64,000 nucleotides of DNA from Arenicola marina (lineage: Eukaryota; Annelida; Polychaeta; Arenicolidae), in NCBI GenBank assembly GCA_964019135.1, contig OZ025265.1, positions 23,845,143-23,909,142 on the forward strand, given 5' to 3'. A program made the position numbers and the translations under genes. Positions 1 through 11,879 of the stretch are shown here, one piece after another. A model generated the notes under the pieces. The model did not search any database, had not been told where the DNA came from, and saw nothing but the letters and a program-made list of their open reading frames with translations. How positions within the stretch are numbered: the stretch's first letter is position 1; every line of letters begins with the position of its first letter.

Positions 1-544
1 ATGGGGCGGAGGGTTAAAACCTGGTGGTGCTACGGTCCCGCGGCACAGGTGCCCGTGGGAGATCGAGAGGGTGCATTCGTAGTTAATGGGGATGTGTAGG
101 AGGTCAGAACATCTCAGGAGGATTCCAAGTGCCCTATAGGATCCCAGTCACTGGCCGACCCTACATGACAACACCACTTCCCTTGATTAAAATATGAACC
201 GCAGCTGGCTCGTCCACATTGCCTTTCTTCCCTCACGGGCTCAGCAATGAAAGGGTTAATATGTTTAATAATTCACAGCCAAACATGCCAGGGTATGCAA
301 TGAGTTTTTGCGTTGGTACATTAGTCACTGTACGCAAACCACGGCCGTAACTGCAGATAAATGATAAAACATCGGCATATTATAGCTTCACTGTGCTGCC
401 TACAAATAGCGAAGGTGGCCAGAAGAGAGGTCCGTTCAACCCACGCACCCAGATGATGGGATATTAACACGAATGTAATAATAGACCAATAGCGTGTGCC
501 AACGAGCTGATGATTCATGCCGATGATAAGAATCTAATGAGAGT
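1..544. other. intergenic, nothing recognised
   Basis: Single-copy-looking DNA with no open frame of recognisable composition, no RNA gene and no tandem repeat that I can see. The short minus-strand frame inside it resembles no family I know. Confidence 0.4.
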
Positions 545-645
545 GCCTCCTGCCTCCTTGCGTAGTGGTTAGTGCACCAGAACACAGATCAATAGGTCAC
601 GGGTTCGAATCCGGGCACAGGTACCTAATATGGGGCATTTTTCAT
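545..645 (+). mobile_element. tRNA-derived SINE fragment, family B
   Basis: A tRNA-like head with an A-box-like GTAGTGGTTAGTGC near 563 and an intact B box GGTTCGAATCC near 602. The sequence between them, with 'agatcaataggtc', recurs at 14.9, 44.6, 57.5, 59.9 and 61.1 kb on the other strand and is the parent of the 54-bp array at 52.6-53.3 kb. It is not a functional tRNA, because no complete acceptor stem can be formed. Naming it a SINE family rests on the dispersed copies seen within this window. Confidence 0.6.
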
Positions 646-649
646 TCGT

Positions 650-1064
650 TTAAAGTTGCATGTCGAGCTCTTTCCCGCCAAAACTAATGAGGTCAAAATA
701 CACATAAGAATCAGTCCTTGAATCATTCAAGACTTCTTTTATCTATACTCCACCCATACCAGACTGCCAAATAGTGTCTCTTAGCCTTAGCCTTGTCCGT
801 GATATCAATTTACCACAAGTTTTCATTTTAGTGGTAAACGTCATCAGTTTGTGTGCTTCGCGATGCTTTTGTATAAGTAGCAGTGCCGCGACCGAGTTCT
901 GTGGTGTCCCGGGATAGACACGTTTGCCACACCACAGCCGAAACGGCGATGTTTATCAAGTTTCTAAATTTATAGAATGAAACAATCGAGTTTTCTGCAA
1001 AGTTTGATATAAATTTCGCCTAGGCTTAGTTTTGGCGGGAAACAACTCCACATGCAACATTAAA
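650..1064 (+). mobile_element. MITE copy 1 (TIR GTTGCATGTCGAG)
   Basis: Terminal inverted repeats of roughly 38 bp begin TTAAAGTTGCATGTCGAG and continue with CTTTCCCGCCAAAACTAA. The right end reads the reverse complement with mismatches. The interior is non-coding and matches the element at 9,240-9,622 in the opposite orientation almost base for base. This copy carries about 26 extra bases near 910-935, within a direct repeat of the 'tgtggtgt' area. Both elements are flanked by TTAA or TTTAA, but I cannot settle the target-site duplication. No transposase is present, so it is non-autonomous. Confidence 0.8.
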
Positions 1065-1065
1065 C

Positions 1066-1205
1066 TTTTTCATGCGTGATGCGTTCTGAACGTTTCCATG
1101 CGTTCATTTACTAGCGCGTTCAATGTCTGATTCGTTTAGTTTCTGACACGTTCAATGTGTCATACGTTAAGTTTCTGACACGTTCGATGTATGATAACTT
1201 TAAAC
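1066..1205. repeat. short tandem repeat 'gcgttcaatgtctgat'
   Basis: Degenerate tandem units of about 30 bp built from 'tttctgacacgttcaatgt' and 'gcgttca'. The same family recurs at 4,270-4,480. It directly abuts the right end of the MITE at 1,064. Confidence 0.6.
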
Positions 1206-2735
1206 TGAACACCGCATTGTCATGGCCTGTACGTTTCCTCCACCCATCATTCATGTCGTTTTCCCAAGCGGCTTTGTGACCCGATTAAAGGCACGGCTAA
1301 AAAAAAGACATTAAATCATTTCATCTCAACCTAAGCCGGCCCGGGGAACCCCTCGTGGATTTCAACATGAAAAATAAGGGAAGATTTATGTGTGGGTGAA
1401 ACAAAAACCCCCATAATCCCCCATCCCCCCTCCACCTTACGCGGTAGCTAGCCGATACCATATGGCGCCAGGATATCAATACCTCGACGGAAAATAATGC
1501 GAAGACGTGGTTTTCTATAATTGTATTCATACGCCAACAAAAAATATTATATTAATACGGGAACTTAGTATTGGCGGAAGTAGACAGCAGTGATCAGACA
1601 CAGTGGATGACCCTATGCCGTGAGTTGGTTGATATATGGAGTCCCTGCTTACGTTAGTCCGAGAGGGAACATCTCATGTTTCTCTCTGATAAACCAAAAA
1701 CCTTAGCCACATGCCAGACAGATTTTACGGATTATTTTTCTTCCATAAAAACCTGGTATTGGCTAACGCAAGAAAAGGCGTCCCCGTGAAATGCCAATGG
1801 CCTCAGCGTTTGCTTTGATAATGCCTCTCTAGACAGACCTGCTATAGTTCTTTCATCTTCTGTTTTAGATCACAAAAATGGGCTGTGTTTTCTCGCAGTG
1901 TTCAACGCCCAGCAGCAGCGAAAAAAGTTTAACTGCTTCCAGACGTTACGTAGCTGGAGCATTCGGTGCTAATGTGGCCAGCCGATCTGCTCTCAAACTG
2001 CAGGAAGCATGCATTGTACCAGCGTTTTCGTTCTATCGTAGTCGCTTAGACTTAAAGCGCAACACGACTACTTTTGCTATCTGCCGGCTGTGGTGCTGCC
2101 ACGCTTGGCAGCTTTGAACAATGAAAGCTGGGCGATCAACAAAGAATGCATTGCAAATCGCGGTCTTAGTACTGTCAGCTCATCATTGGAACAATAATCT
2201 GGGCTCCCGTGTCTCTAAGACTAAATCACTTCTTGATACAAAATTAACCCTCTAGTGATTCGTTGTGTGGTCAACTGACGAATTGTGATTCCATCTAGTG
2301 GAGTAACTGTATTGCAACGGCGCGACGATAAAATGGCGTATGGCGGAGATAGTGCGCTCCCTGGATCGAGAGTGTAACTAGAAAAGCGACGACACTTTTC
2401 TTTCACGAGATGACGATTCATTGACGAACAAAGGGTCGAGAGAGGGGGGGGGTATTACCATGCTTAGCTTTCCTACGCCGGTATTCTGCATATTATTTCA
2501 GATATTTGTCTATATTTAAAAAGTGAGAAAATATATATCACGTCCAAAATTATGACCTGGTCAAAGATGCCATGATGTTATTGGCTGAATTTATGTCCAA
2601 TCGGTAGTCATATTGATCGTTTGACCCGGACCACCAGGAACGCAGGGGGAGCTTGTTAACGTTGGCCGTCTTCCCGCTCCTGTGCAGCTCAATATTGATT
2701 CCCCGACCAGATTGCCTTTCTTAAGGCCACCAAAG
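1206..2735. other. intergenic, nothing recognised
   Basis: No gene seen. A 79-codon plus-strand frame at 1,878-2,117 starts with Met-Gly-Cys but has no recognisable domain, splice context or homologue that I know. A short run of G lies near 2,440. Confidence 0.35.
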
Positions 2736-3325
2736 CAGATTGGTTCGCATGGTGACGGCAGGGGAGGGGTGGCAGGCATGGGTGGGGCAGGGGGGAGGCA
2801 AGTATGGCGTTCAGGGTGGTGGGGCGGTGCGGAAAGGGAGGGTGAGGAGGAGGAGGGGAGGGAGCTGTCCCTTCTTCCCGCTCCCTATGACTAAAGCAGC
2901 AATATTGCTCTGTGTTAAGCTCTGATGCGACCCCCCCAGGGGTGAAGAGAGGAGGGTGGGTGCGCGTGGAGGAGGAGGAGGAGGGGAGGGAGGAAGGGGG
3001 TATTTGGTGGTATTTCGCGCGGCGGGACCGGGGAATTAAGCATGCACGACAAGAAATGGGATGCGCAAAAGGAGTTCGAAGTAGGGGTGAAAGGGATGGG
3101 GGGAAGGGGCAAGGGGCAGGGGGCGGGGGTGCACATGGCGGAGTTCCAACAGAGACAGCATGCGGCCTGTCCCCAGGGTGGGGTTGGGGTGAGTTAGGGA
3201 TAGTCAGCAGTTGCCCAACTTCGGCTGCTCGATCCCCTCACAAAAAATCACGGCCTAGTCCAAAAAGGGTTAAACGGATTTGCACATCAAAGGGGTGGAG
3301 GGTGTGGGGGGGGGGGGGGGTGTAA
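2736..3325. repeat. G-rich purine tract, G-quadruplex-prone
   Basis: The plus strand is dominated by runs of GGGG separated by A or GA, ending in an uninterrupted G run of about 14 near 3,308. Overlapping open frames on both strands here are a result of the skewed composition. Many blocks of four or more G tracts would satisfy the G-quadruplex pattern on the plus strand. Confidence 0.6.
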
Positions 3326-4269
3326 ATTTACATTGAAGCAATGATCCATACACGCTGTATTATTAAATAACAGATTCAACGAGTCGGCCGGGGCATCGCC
3401 TATTTGTCGTCTTCACCAGCCAGTAATTCTGAATCTATGGAATGGAATTATAGATTAGTTACCATGACAGCGGGGCGGGTACCGAATGACCGGGAGCGGG
3501 CTCTAGTCGAGGATGTGTCTCACTCTGGAGAGCCCCCTCCCCCCCCCCCCCATCTCCCCCGTCCCTTGATCACATTGATAATGCAGGCCCATCCGGCGCC
3601 CATGTCTACAGATGTCTGTGAGCCAGCCAGGACTCTCAGTGTGCCATCAGATAGAGGGAGGGACACAAGAGGACTCCGCAGCCTGGCCGGCCACAGGCCA
3701 CGAGATTAAATCTGTTTCCATGTGCTGGAACACATCACGTCGGTGATGTCTGATGCGAGATTCCCGCCTCACAAACCAGGCGGTCGTCTGCCGGTTGACC
3801 TACTGATCAATGACTTCACAAGCGAAATCGACACATGGGAAACATACCATAAATTCACCATTGTCCCGCTCGGGGCACTCGCAGCATGGGAAGGTGTGCC
3901 TCTTAGGTAAACCATTGCTATGTGGAAGGGATGATATATGTCTCGCTACTGATTATTTGTCTGGATATGTATCAATCACACTTTCGCAATGGTTTACCCA
4001 CATGACGTCAAGGTCATTAGACTGTTCCATGTATTAACTATATTGCTATGTGGCGAAGATACATAATAATATACGATCATCACAGATACACATTGAAGTT
4101 TGCTGAACAGATACCAGAGAGCCCTGCCTGCCTGTTTTAGCTTCATTTATGGTGTGGACGCCATCCCACCCCAGCCCATCGGGAGCGCCCATCCATCCCA
4201 GCATTGTTGGGCCAAAGCAAAGGCACAGTACTTAAAATCAGTGGAGAGAGGTGGGGGTTGGGGCGTATT

Positions 4270-4480
4270 TTCTGACCCGTTCCGTGTCAGATGTTTTCAT
4301 TTTCTGACATGTTCAGACTTAGGAGGTATGCATATTCGGCCCCGGTTAATGTCTGAAGCGATCATTTTCTGACGCGTTCAATGTCTGATGCGTTCATTTT
4401 CTGACGCGTTCAGTGTCAGCTGTTTTCAATTTCCGACGTTTTAAATGTCTGATACGTTCATTTTCTGAGGCTTTCCTCTT
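4270..4480. repeat. tandem repeat 'gcgttcattttctgac'
   Basis: About six degenerate units of around 32 bp alternating 'gcgttcattttctgac' with 'gcgttcaatgtctgat'. It is the same family as the array at 1,066-1,205. Confidence 0.7.
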
Positions 4481-4727
4481 ACTTTAGACGTTTGATGCCC
4501 CGTGGCGAGCCCAACCTCGCTAAACGTTATCACATAGGCCTACGTGTACACGCTGGTTGCTAAGCAACGGACGCCCTGGAGTTGCCAGTCTCCAGGAAAT
4601 AAACCGGATTCCGGATGTGGCCTGTGGTGTCTGGAAGTTTACTGTTCAGCCGCTATATTTTGCTTCTTTTTGGTCCGTTAAACTCTCCCAGAAATCCTGG
4701 AATACGCTAACGTGGCGGTTCCGTACG

Positions 4728-5240
4728 GTACCCCCCCCCCCCTCCCCCCACTCCCTCCCTCTCCCCAGCCCCCGTCCCCTATCACCCTCTTCAATCTCCC
4801 ATCTGGTGGTGAACTGGTGAGTCTCACGTGCCCTGGCTCCGGTGGCGTGCTCCCCGCCCCCCCAACCCACCTCCCACAGTCCATTCCTGCACTCTCCGTC
4901 TGCTAGCCTAGCCACCGCTGGTGGATCTGTCATCAGTGAACCCCGACCGCACATTTCTCAAGCCAGTCTTCATCGAACCTCAGCTGAAGTTGTGATGATA
5001 CGCCCCGCCCCACCGCACCCACCTTACCTCATCACGGTTACCATGCCACCCGGCCGCCACCTTCACGCGCCCTAGTTACGCCCCCATAGTATTCTCCGTC
5101 CGCTCCCGCTCCCCCCATCCCCTTCCCCTTTCCCCACTTCCCCCCCATCTCCACCCCCCCACTTTCCCTCATCTCCACCCCCCACTCCCCCCCCCTCCCA
5201 TCCCCACACCTCACTTCCCTATATCAACATTACCCCTACC
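4728..5240. repeat. C-rich low-complexity DNA
   Basis: Long C runs and CCCCTCCC or CCCCAC motifs (near 4,731-4,800, 4,855-4,870 and 5,100-5,220). Both-strand open frames are compositional. Nothing coding was recognised. Confidence 0.5.
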
Positions 5241-5655
5241 TCTAGCCCCACCTGTAACCTAACGTAAACTGCAACCTCTGTACCTGGTTTTTAACCACTG
5301 ATTGATCCTGTTTATGTCTTCTGGATTACTTGCAGGTAAACATGGGCTCCAGATTAACCGTCGACTGCATGTGGGATCCCGGAGCGCGCCGCCAATGGAA
5401 ACACTGTATCCAGGTCTCTTCCGGAAGCCTCCTGTAGCTTCCGTGGACGCCAGCCGCAGCCCTGAATGGACGTCCTGTAGCCAGACTCTTCATGGATCCA
5501 TCACTTCTTCACGGCAACGGTTACTGATTGTAGTTGTACTCCGAAGCGCCCTCTGCCGGCTGAAGAGTGGTCTCTATGCTGGAACATCAATGCCCGGATT
5601 CCCGTTGTGGTCTGGATCGTGTAACTACTAACGTAAACGACAATAGGATACATCG

Positions 5656-6112
5656 CGCATTCCAGATCGGACAGCTCACGTAGTACATTGCATTCTGGAT
5701 CAGATAGCCAACGGATTATACCTACAATACATCGCATTCTGGATAAGATAGCGAACGGATTATACCTACAATACATCGCATTCTGGATCAGATAGCTAAC
5801 GGATTATACCTACAATACAACGCATTCTGGATCAGATAGCTAACGGATTATACCTACAATACATCGCATTCTGGATCAGATAGCTAACGGATTATACCTA
5901 CAATACAACGCATTCTGGATCAGATAGCTAACGGATTATACCTACAATACAGCGCATTCTGGATCAGATAGCTAACGGATTATACCTACAATACATCGCA
6001 TTCTGGATCAGATAGCTAACGGATTATACCTACAATACATCGCATTCTGGATCAGATAGCTAACGGATTATACCTACCCTACATCGCATTCTGGCTCAGA
6101 TAGCTAACGGAC
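5656..6112. repeat. 44-bp minisatellite, about 10 copies
   Basis: Units contain 'cgcattctggatcagatagc' followed by 'taacggattatacctacaat'. The central copies are nearly identical, while the first copy (5,656-5,700) and the last (6,078-6,112) are degenerate. It does not encode protein. Confidence 0.9.
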
Positions 6113-8240
6113 TACAGCTGAAGGTGCCTTTGGATATCAGCGATCATTGATCCAGAGACTGTTGCCACACATATGGGTAGGTTCACATGGAATCAAACAG
6201 TCGCCTTCGGACGTGATCTAACTACTAACAGTTACTACGCAGCTTCCATTATTCAAGCTCAAAAGTAAAAATAAGTTTATCCTTCATTAAACATTGACCC
6301 GCGTATCGGCATAACATGTCAAGTCCTTTCATATAGTGCTATTTTGAGCTCAGAATTGCGCGAGACGCTTGAAAACCGCAATGTGACAGTGAGAAAGGTC
6401 AAGGCCGAATGATCCCAGCATTTATGATTTAGAATGCAAGCCAGTAAACGTCGCCAGTTCCGGGCGGGTGTGAATTTAAGGGCGTTTAATGAAGTAAAAA
6501 TGTAGGCGTATCTTCTGCATTAAGGTATTTATGCCTATAATGTTCTTTTAACACAAGTGCCAATTTAGTACAGCGTAAATAACAAGTCGAAAGGCAAGAT
6601 ATATATAGGTATATATGTATACACGAATATCAGATCTAATGTATCTTGCATCTCAGTGGTAGTATATAATCTACTACCATCGCATCGCCCTAAATAGTTA
6701 ACCCAAACAACACCGTCAAACTGGTTGTCTATATCAACAGATCAAAGGCTGTGTGTAATGAACCCGTGAAATATCTCATCTCGAGGCGCTATCCACCCGC
6801 CCCCACCCCCCTCCCCTCCCCTCCCCACTATGTGGCATATATCAGGAATGTGGCCCGATGGCCATTAACATCGACACGGATTCCGCTGAGCACAGTCCGT
6901 CTTTGAATTACTTACAGTCTACCGCCCGGGGATCGCCTCCATAACCCGAGCGGACGGACGGACGCGCTCAGGAGCTGTTGGATCCAGATGAGTGGCTATC
7001 CTCCTCGCCACTCAGCTATTCCCTCCGGATCGGGTTACCTATTAGCAGCCTTCTGGATCCTCTCAGAGTGTCTGCATTAGCACACGTCTGAGCGGGTGAT
7101 CCCGAAGGGGTTTAAACTGCCTTAATCCGGAGTACATCGGGATCCACAGTTATAGTTATCCGTGGGTTAGTTTGCGTCGGAAGCTGGATCCGTAGGTTGA
7201 GAGGGAAGACGTCACGGGAGCCAGGGATCAACGGTATAAGATTGTATGCGGAAATGACGTGGTGGACAAGACAGATCGTGTGGATTACGTATACATTGCA
7301 ACTGGAGAATATATATAATAGGTTAAACTGAGGAATACAACGAAAGCCAACCTGCGCCATGGATCTAAAGGAATTTATGTTAAGCCGAGGATTATTTATG
7401 GCACTTCACTGAGCAGAAAATACGACATACATTATAGACAAACGGATGTAAATTATATCTTGGTGCGGCGCATCTTCAAGTGAATCGTCATATCTATCTT
7501 TAGGATTAAAGGTAAGTTACTTTGTCCTGACTGTATTATCCAGCTGATTTTACTGTTCTACGGTATGCTAACGGGGCGTTGGTTGCCATATGTACGCAAT
7601 ATATAAGACTTTAATAACATCTAAAGCCATCACGCTTTAACAAAGTGGTTGATTCAAATGCATATGACTAGTTTAGGTCGCCATAATGTGCGTGCCACTC
7701 AAACCTCAGCTGCTATTCCCAACCCAGTTTGTAAGTCTAAAAGGCTGATCCTCGAGATCCACCGCCAAAAAATGACAGTTATGATAAATGACTCCTCAGC
7801 CATACGTTGTAGCTCCATGGGAGAGAAATGTGTTGGTTCTGGACGAGGACAGCGTGTTTGAAGGAACTGCACCCGATGACCAACAATAACAAAGAAACAT
7901 AGAGTATCTTGTGAAAGCGGGTTGGAGCGACTGTCATAACTGTACGTGGTACAGATCATAAAAAGAGATCCCCAAAAAACGCATACAAACCTAGTACATT
8001 GCAGGCTTCCTAAACTGAACCCTGAGGAAACAAAACTTCTCCCAATATAAGTTTTTCCTATTTTCCCAGGGGGTGGGGGAGGTAAGGGGGGGGGGAGGGG
8101 TGTTCCCGAATCAAGGAAAAAAAACAATTCATTATCTGTTAACGTATCTGACGGTTCATTTATATCACCCGGCTGAACGTCGATAAACCGAAAACCTTGC
8201 GAACTGAAGACACACTGAACACATCGCTCTCTCTCAAGCA
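6113..8240. other. intergenic, nothing recognised
   Basis: I see no gene. A C-rich stretch lies near 6,795-6,830, short AT-rich 'atatataggtatatatgtat' DNA near 6,600, and an A-rich/G-rich patch at 8,065-8,125. Confidence 0.35.
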
Positions 8241-8244
8241 CAGT

Positions 8245-8501
8245 GGGGGCCGCCTCGATAGCCCAGTGGGTTAAAGCGCTGGCATTCAGCACTCTGGCCA
8301 CCTGAGAGCCAAACGACACGTGGATCGGTGGTCCGCGCCCCGCTGTGGCCATATCTGTGTGGTCGCAGGATAAGATCGAATGTCTTTCCCCGCAAAGAGT
8401 AGGGGGTTACCCCCGAGGACATGGCTCCACTCTCCCTTCCTTCTCCCATTGACGTGATATGACCAAAAGAGGTCAAAGCGTCCTAAATATACAACCAACC
8501 G
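8245..8501 (+). mobile_element. tRNA-derived SINE, family A, near full length
   Basis: The head at the left contains an A box (TAGCCCAGTGGGTTAAAGCG) and a degenerate B box (GGTCCGCGCCCC). The body includes 'ctgtgtggtcgcaggataag' and 'ctctcccttccttctcccat', and the end is 'tatacaaccaacc'. Matching copies lie at 45.2, 50.2, 54.4 and 55.5 kb, with fragments at 25.25 and 61.04 kb. The tail of this family is not poly(A) but a fixed sequence ending in ACAACCAACC, typical of tRNA SINEs with a family-specific 3' end. Confidence 0.85.
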
Positions 8502-9239
8502 ACCACAGCACATTGGTTAAATGAGCTTCATTGTATGTCATCGCGCCCGTTACAACAAAAGCAATTATGATATACTGTAGGTCTATATCTCAAATGCGAG
8601 AACAGCGGTGGCCTGTGGTCTTGCGGTGAAGACACGTGCCTGGACCATACTCCGCAGTGGGGTGGTGTACTCAATGCACCCGCCGTGCTGGGAGAAGGCA
8701 AGGGGGACCCGTGGTTACGTAACAGTGAGTCGACAGCCCTGGCACACTCTGTACCCACCCCCACCCACCCCCCTCCCATGCCGCGCCCTACCCGACCCGC
8801 CCCCTTATTATCCACCAACTACCGTCTCTCGACCTTTGAAGGTCGTGTGACATAACTGTTGGGACCGGAGGGAGTCGGCGTCGGGAGACAAGGGAGGTGA
8901 GTGGGGGGAGGGGAGGGGGGGGGGGATCAGACAGAAAGGCGGTTTGCGATGTCGCTGGGGAGCAGGCGATTACTTGGTAACCCTGGGTATCGGATCTCTA
9001 CGAGCAATAGAGGCCACCATAGCCATAATAGTCCTTTATGACAAAATTAACTGGCCTATCATTGAACTTTCCAACTCGCAACTTAATTAATGTCTGGAAC
9101 TGAAGCGTATTATAAACTTTCCTGTACTGTAAGCAGAAACAAGTTGTAGATTAATAGACAAAACGGGCGGATGAATAACATATTGATAGCCCTAACAAGC
9201 AGATAATGATACGACTTCTCTAAACTATAAGCCACGCAA

Positions 9240-9622
9240 TTAAAGTTGCATGTCGAGTTCTTTCCCGCCAAAACTAAGCCAAGGCGAAATTTATGTCAAA
9301 ATTTGCAGAAAACTCGATTGTTTCATTCTATAAATTCAGAAACCTGATAAACATCGCCGTTTCGGCTGTGACACCACAGAACTCGGTCGCGGCACTGCTA
9401 CTTATACCAAAGCATCGCGAAGCACACAAACTGATGACGTGTACCACTAAAATGAAAACTTGTGGTAAATTGATATCACGGACAAGGCTAAGAGACACTA
9501 TTTGGCAGTCTGGTATGGGTGGAGTATAAATAAAAGAAGTCTTGAATGATTCAAGGACTGATTATTATATGTATTTTTAACTCATTAATTTTGGCGGGAA
9601 AGAGCTCGACATGCAACTTTAA
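9240..9622 (-). mobile_element. MITE copy 2 (TIR GTTGCATGTCGAG)
   Basis: Inverted relative to the copy at 650-1,064. Terminal inverted repeats of about 38 bp (left from 9,240, right ending 9,622) are better preserved here, and the interior lacks the 26-bp insertion. The 78-codon open frame inside has no matching open frame in copy 1 and is not a gene. Confidence 0.85.
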
Positions 9623-10232
9623 CCGTTATGTAATGGAGAGAGAGTGCCACCTGCGACCGCGCTTCCCCCCGGGCCTCCCCCCGGGCCTCCCCCGCCCCTA
9701 GCCTTGTACCCCCACCCCCTCCCCCTCCCCCGGGCCTCCCCCGCAAGGCAGGGTTCGGCAGGGCTCAATTACTCATTCTTACGTAATATTATGAGTCAGT
9801 TCTCTCTCCCCACTCCGTCCACTTCGGCTACTAGCCTGGTTCCTGGCTCTTTCTCGCGCAGTTCTACATCCCTTCCTCTCTTCCACCGTCCCCACCCCCC
9901 CGCCCGCCCGCCGTCCCAGCTCGATCGATTACGCATTTTTACATGATATTGAGAATTGTTTCTGGTCTCACCCACTCCCCTACATCAACTAGGATGGTTT
10001 GTGGGTTCTCTTTGCCTAACCAAACCGCGATATATTCTCTACTGTGCCCCCCCCCCCCCTTCCCAGCCCGAGTTCGCCCTTAGTTTTACCTTTCTGAAAA
10101 AAATGGTACACCGAGTATTTTGCTGTATTAAATACTCAATTGTCGACAAAGCTCCCTCAATTGATGTGTTTTTCTTCAACACGTTAGCTTTGACAAGAAA
10201 TTAAAATTTGCAGCGGGTCTGAGCGAAAGAAC

Positions 10233-10452
10233 GGGGCTCCACCTAGCGAATTCAAGAGAGAATTCTTGAACCTCAAACGTTGGTGAGGCGGTTCACATGA
10301 GTGCGTTATGACAACAGAGCTCCACCTAGCGAATGCAAGCTAGTCTAGCATCTCAAGCGGTGGTGATGTGGCTTACAGGAGTGCGTTATGACAACGGAGC
10401 TCTACCTAGCGAATGAGGCTGTAGGTGGCGTACAGGAGTGCGTTATGACTGC
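10233..10452. repeat. about 83-bp tandem triplication
   Basis: Three units contain 'gagctccacctagcgaat' and end 'gtgcgttatgacaac'. The third unit is shortened by an internal deletion. The 'cacctagcgaat' core resembles the 'catctagcgaat' core of the array at 37.2 kb. Confidence 0.7.
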
Positions 10453-10636
10453 TCAAAAAAACTTGTTTTCCATTTATTCGCTTCAATTTAGGCTTTTTAT
10501 TCTGAAATTTGTCCTCCACAAAACTCCTGTGACTGGTGTCTATGATATGAATTATCACCAAATGTTAAAAACAGAGTTTCGAGACACATGTCTACTTCTA
10601 GTATTAGTCTGGATTCCGACCAGACTCCTTCAGAGC

Positions 10637-10709
10637 GGGCTTGTGGCGCAATGGATAACGCGTCTGACTACGGATCAGAAGATTCCAGGTTCGAATCCTG
10701 GCAAGCTCG
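10637..10709 (+). tRNA. tRNA-Arg (anticodon ACG)
   Basis: A 73-nt sequence folds into a complete cloverleaf. The acceptor stem GGGCTTG pairs with CAAGCTC (one G-U). The D-arm region carries the A box TGGCGCAATGGATAACG, and the anticodon stem TCTGA/TCAGA encloses the loop CTACGGA with anticodon ACG. The T arm CCAGG/CCTGG encloses TTCGAAT, which contains the B box, and the discriminator base is G. There is no intron. A pol III terminator follows at 10,716-10,719. The central part is essentially that of animal tRNA-Arg(ACG). This is a bona fide tRNA gene rather than a SINE head, because every stem pairs and no SINE body follows. Confidence 0.95.
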
Positions 10710-10715
10710 AATTCG

Positions 10716-10719
10716 TTTT
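10716..10719 (+). terminator. pol III TTTT terminator of tRNA-Arg
   Basis: A run of four T begins seven bases after the tRNA discriminator base, and a second TTTT lies shortly downstream. This is the usual position for RNA polymerase III termination. Confidence 0.8.
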
Positions 10720-11514
10720 ATTTTCCAAGTTTGGTTCCGGTTTTTAAGTAGTTTCTTCGATTTGTATGCTTCTGCTGCATAGATAGATCTTTTTTTTTAC
10801 AATAAGTAAAAAATCTCGTAGTTATAGCCCTTGTTGGACTTCTGCGAAGTTCGCTTCCGCAACTCCGTTTACCGTAGTTCCATCTCCGAAACCTCTAGTA
10901 TAGTGTGGCTCTGCAAGCACTATACTATAGGTGCTTGAAGCCGAATCAAATATCAGGTCTAGTTATTCGTAAATCTAGTACAACCGGTTCGCCGCAGTGG
11001 GTATCACTGTATAGGTCTGGGCCTACGTTTCGTCCGCGTCGCCGATCCGAGATGAATCGCAGTCTCCTTCACCACCCTCCAACCCCCCCCCTGGCCCCCA
11101 ACTCACCCCCTCCTGTCCACACACCTATGCACAGACCACAAACCAAATAGATTTCATCCCCTGCGAACCGACGTCTAAATAGCCTTTGTCAACCCTGGGC
11201 TGCCACTTTCTTCCATTTCCACACTCTGACGGTGACACCCCTCTCGCCCTCGAACTACCTACCCCCACTCCACACTACCCACCCCCTACATGCACCACCC
11301 AACACCCCCTAAGTGGGACTATCTATCCGCTTCCAAATGGTCTCACCTCGACTAGACTCAACCCTGCAACTCCCACCCAGCCCCTCCCCCATTGTAAATC
11401 TTAACGCCACCCCCCTCCCCCCATATCCCACAACACTACCCCTCTCGTTAAGTCTCCCCAACAGAGCTTTTACTGACCACGGCGTGTCAAACAGAGCCGA
11501 TTGCGCAATATTTT

Positions 11515-11632
11515 CTTCCCACGGTCGACTTGGTGAACTCGTCCCACGGTCGCCTCGTCCAACTCGTCCCACGGTCGCCTCGTCCAACTCGTCCCGCGGT
11601 GGACTCATCCACCTCGTCCCCCGGTCGCCTCG
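11515..11632. repeat. 25-bp tandem repeat, about 4.5 units
   Basis: Units of 'cccacggtcgcctcgtccaa' plus 'ctcgt' in head-to-tail order, with the outer units diverged. Open frames run through both strands because the unit lacks stop codons. I do not interpret them as coding. Confidence 0.7.
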
Positions 11633-11879
11633 CTGACCCGCTGTCCTCACCCATTCGGCTATCATATTTCACGCTCTTTATCCTTATCAACGTTCGATGT
11701 CCTGTGGCTGCCAGTGAGGGAATGGAGTTAGCGGCTGTAGGCTTGGGGTTGGTGGGGCAAAAGCGGTCCCGAAGTCGGGCCTGGATGGAGGCGGGGGGTG
11801 TGGGGGAGGGTGCGGTGGAGGGTGGAGGGTGGAGTGGGGTACGGAGGCTGGGAAGGCTGGAGGGAGGGGGGTTTCCCGC

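Noticed and set aside
545..645. Functional tRNA gene
   Set aside because: Good B box but no cloverleaf. The same segment recurs at several other places as a SINE.
1878..2117. Small protein starting Met-Gly-Cys, possible acylated peptide
   Set aside because: No homology, no Kozak or splice support, and isolated in intergenic DNA.
7699..8352. 217-codon minus-strand open frame
   Set aside because: It runs through a SINE and a poly-C patch, and no domain is recognised.
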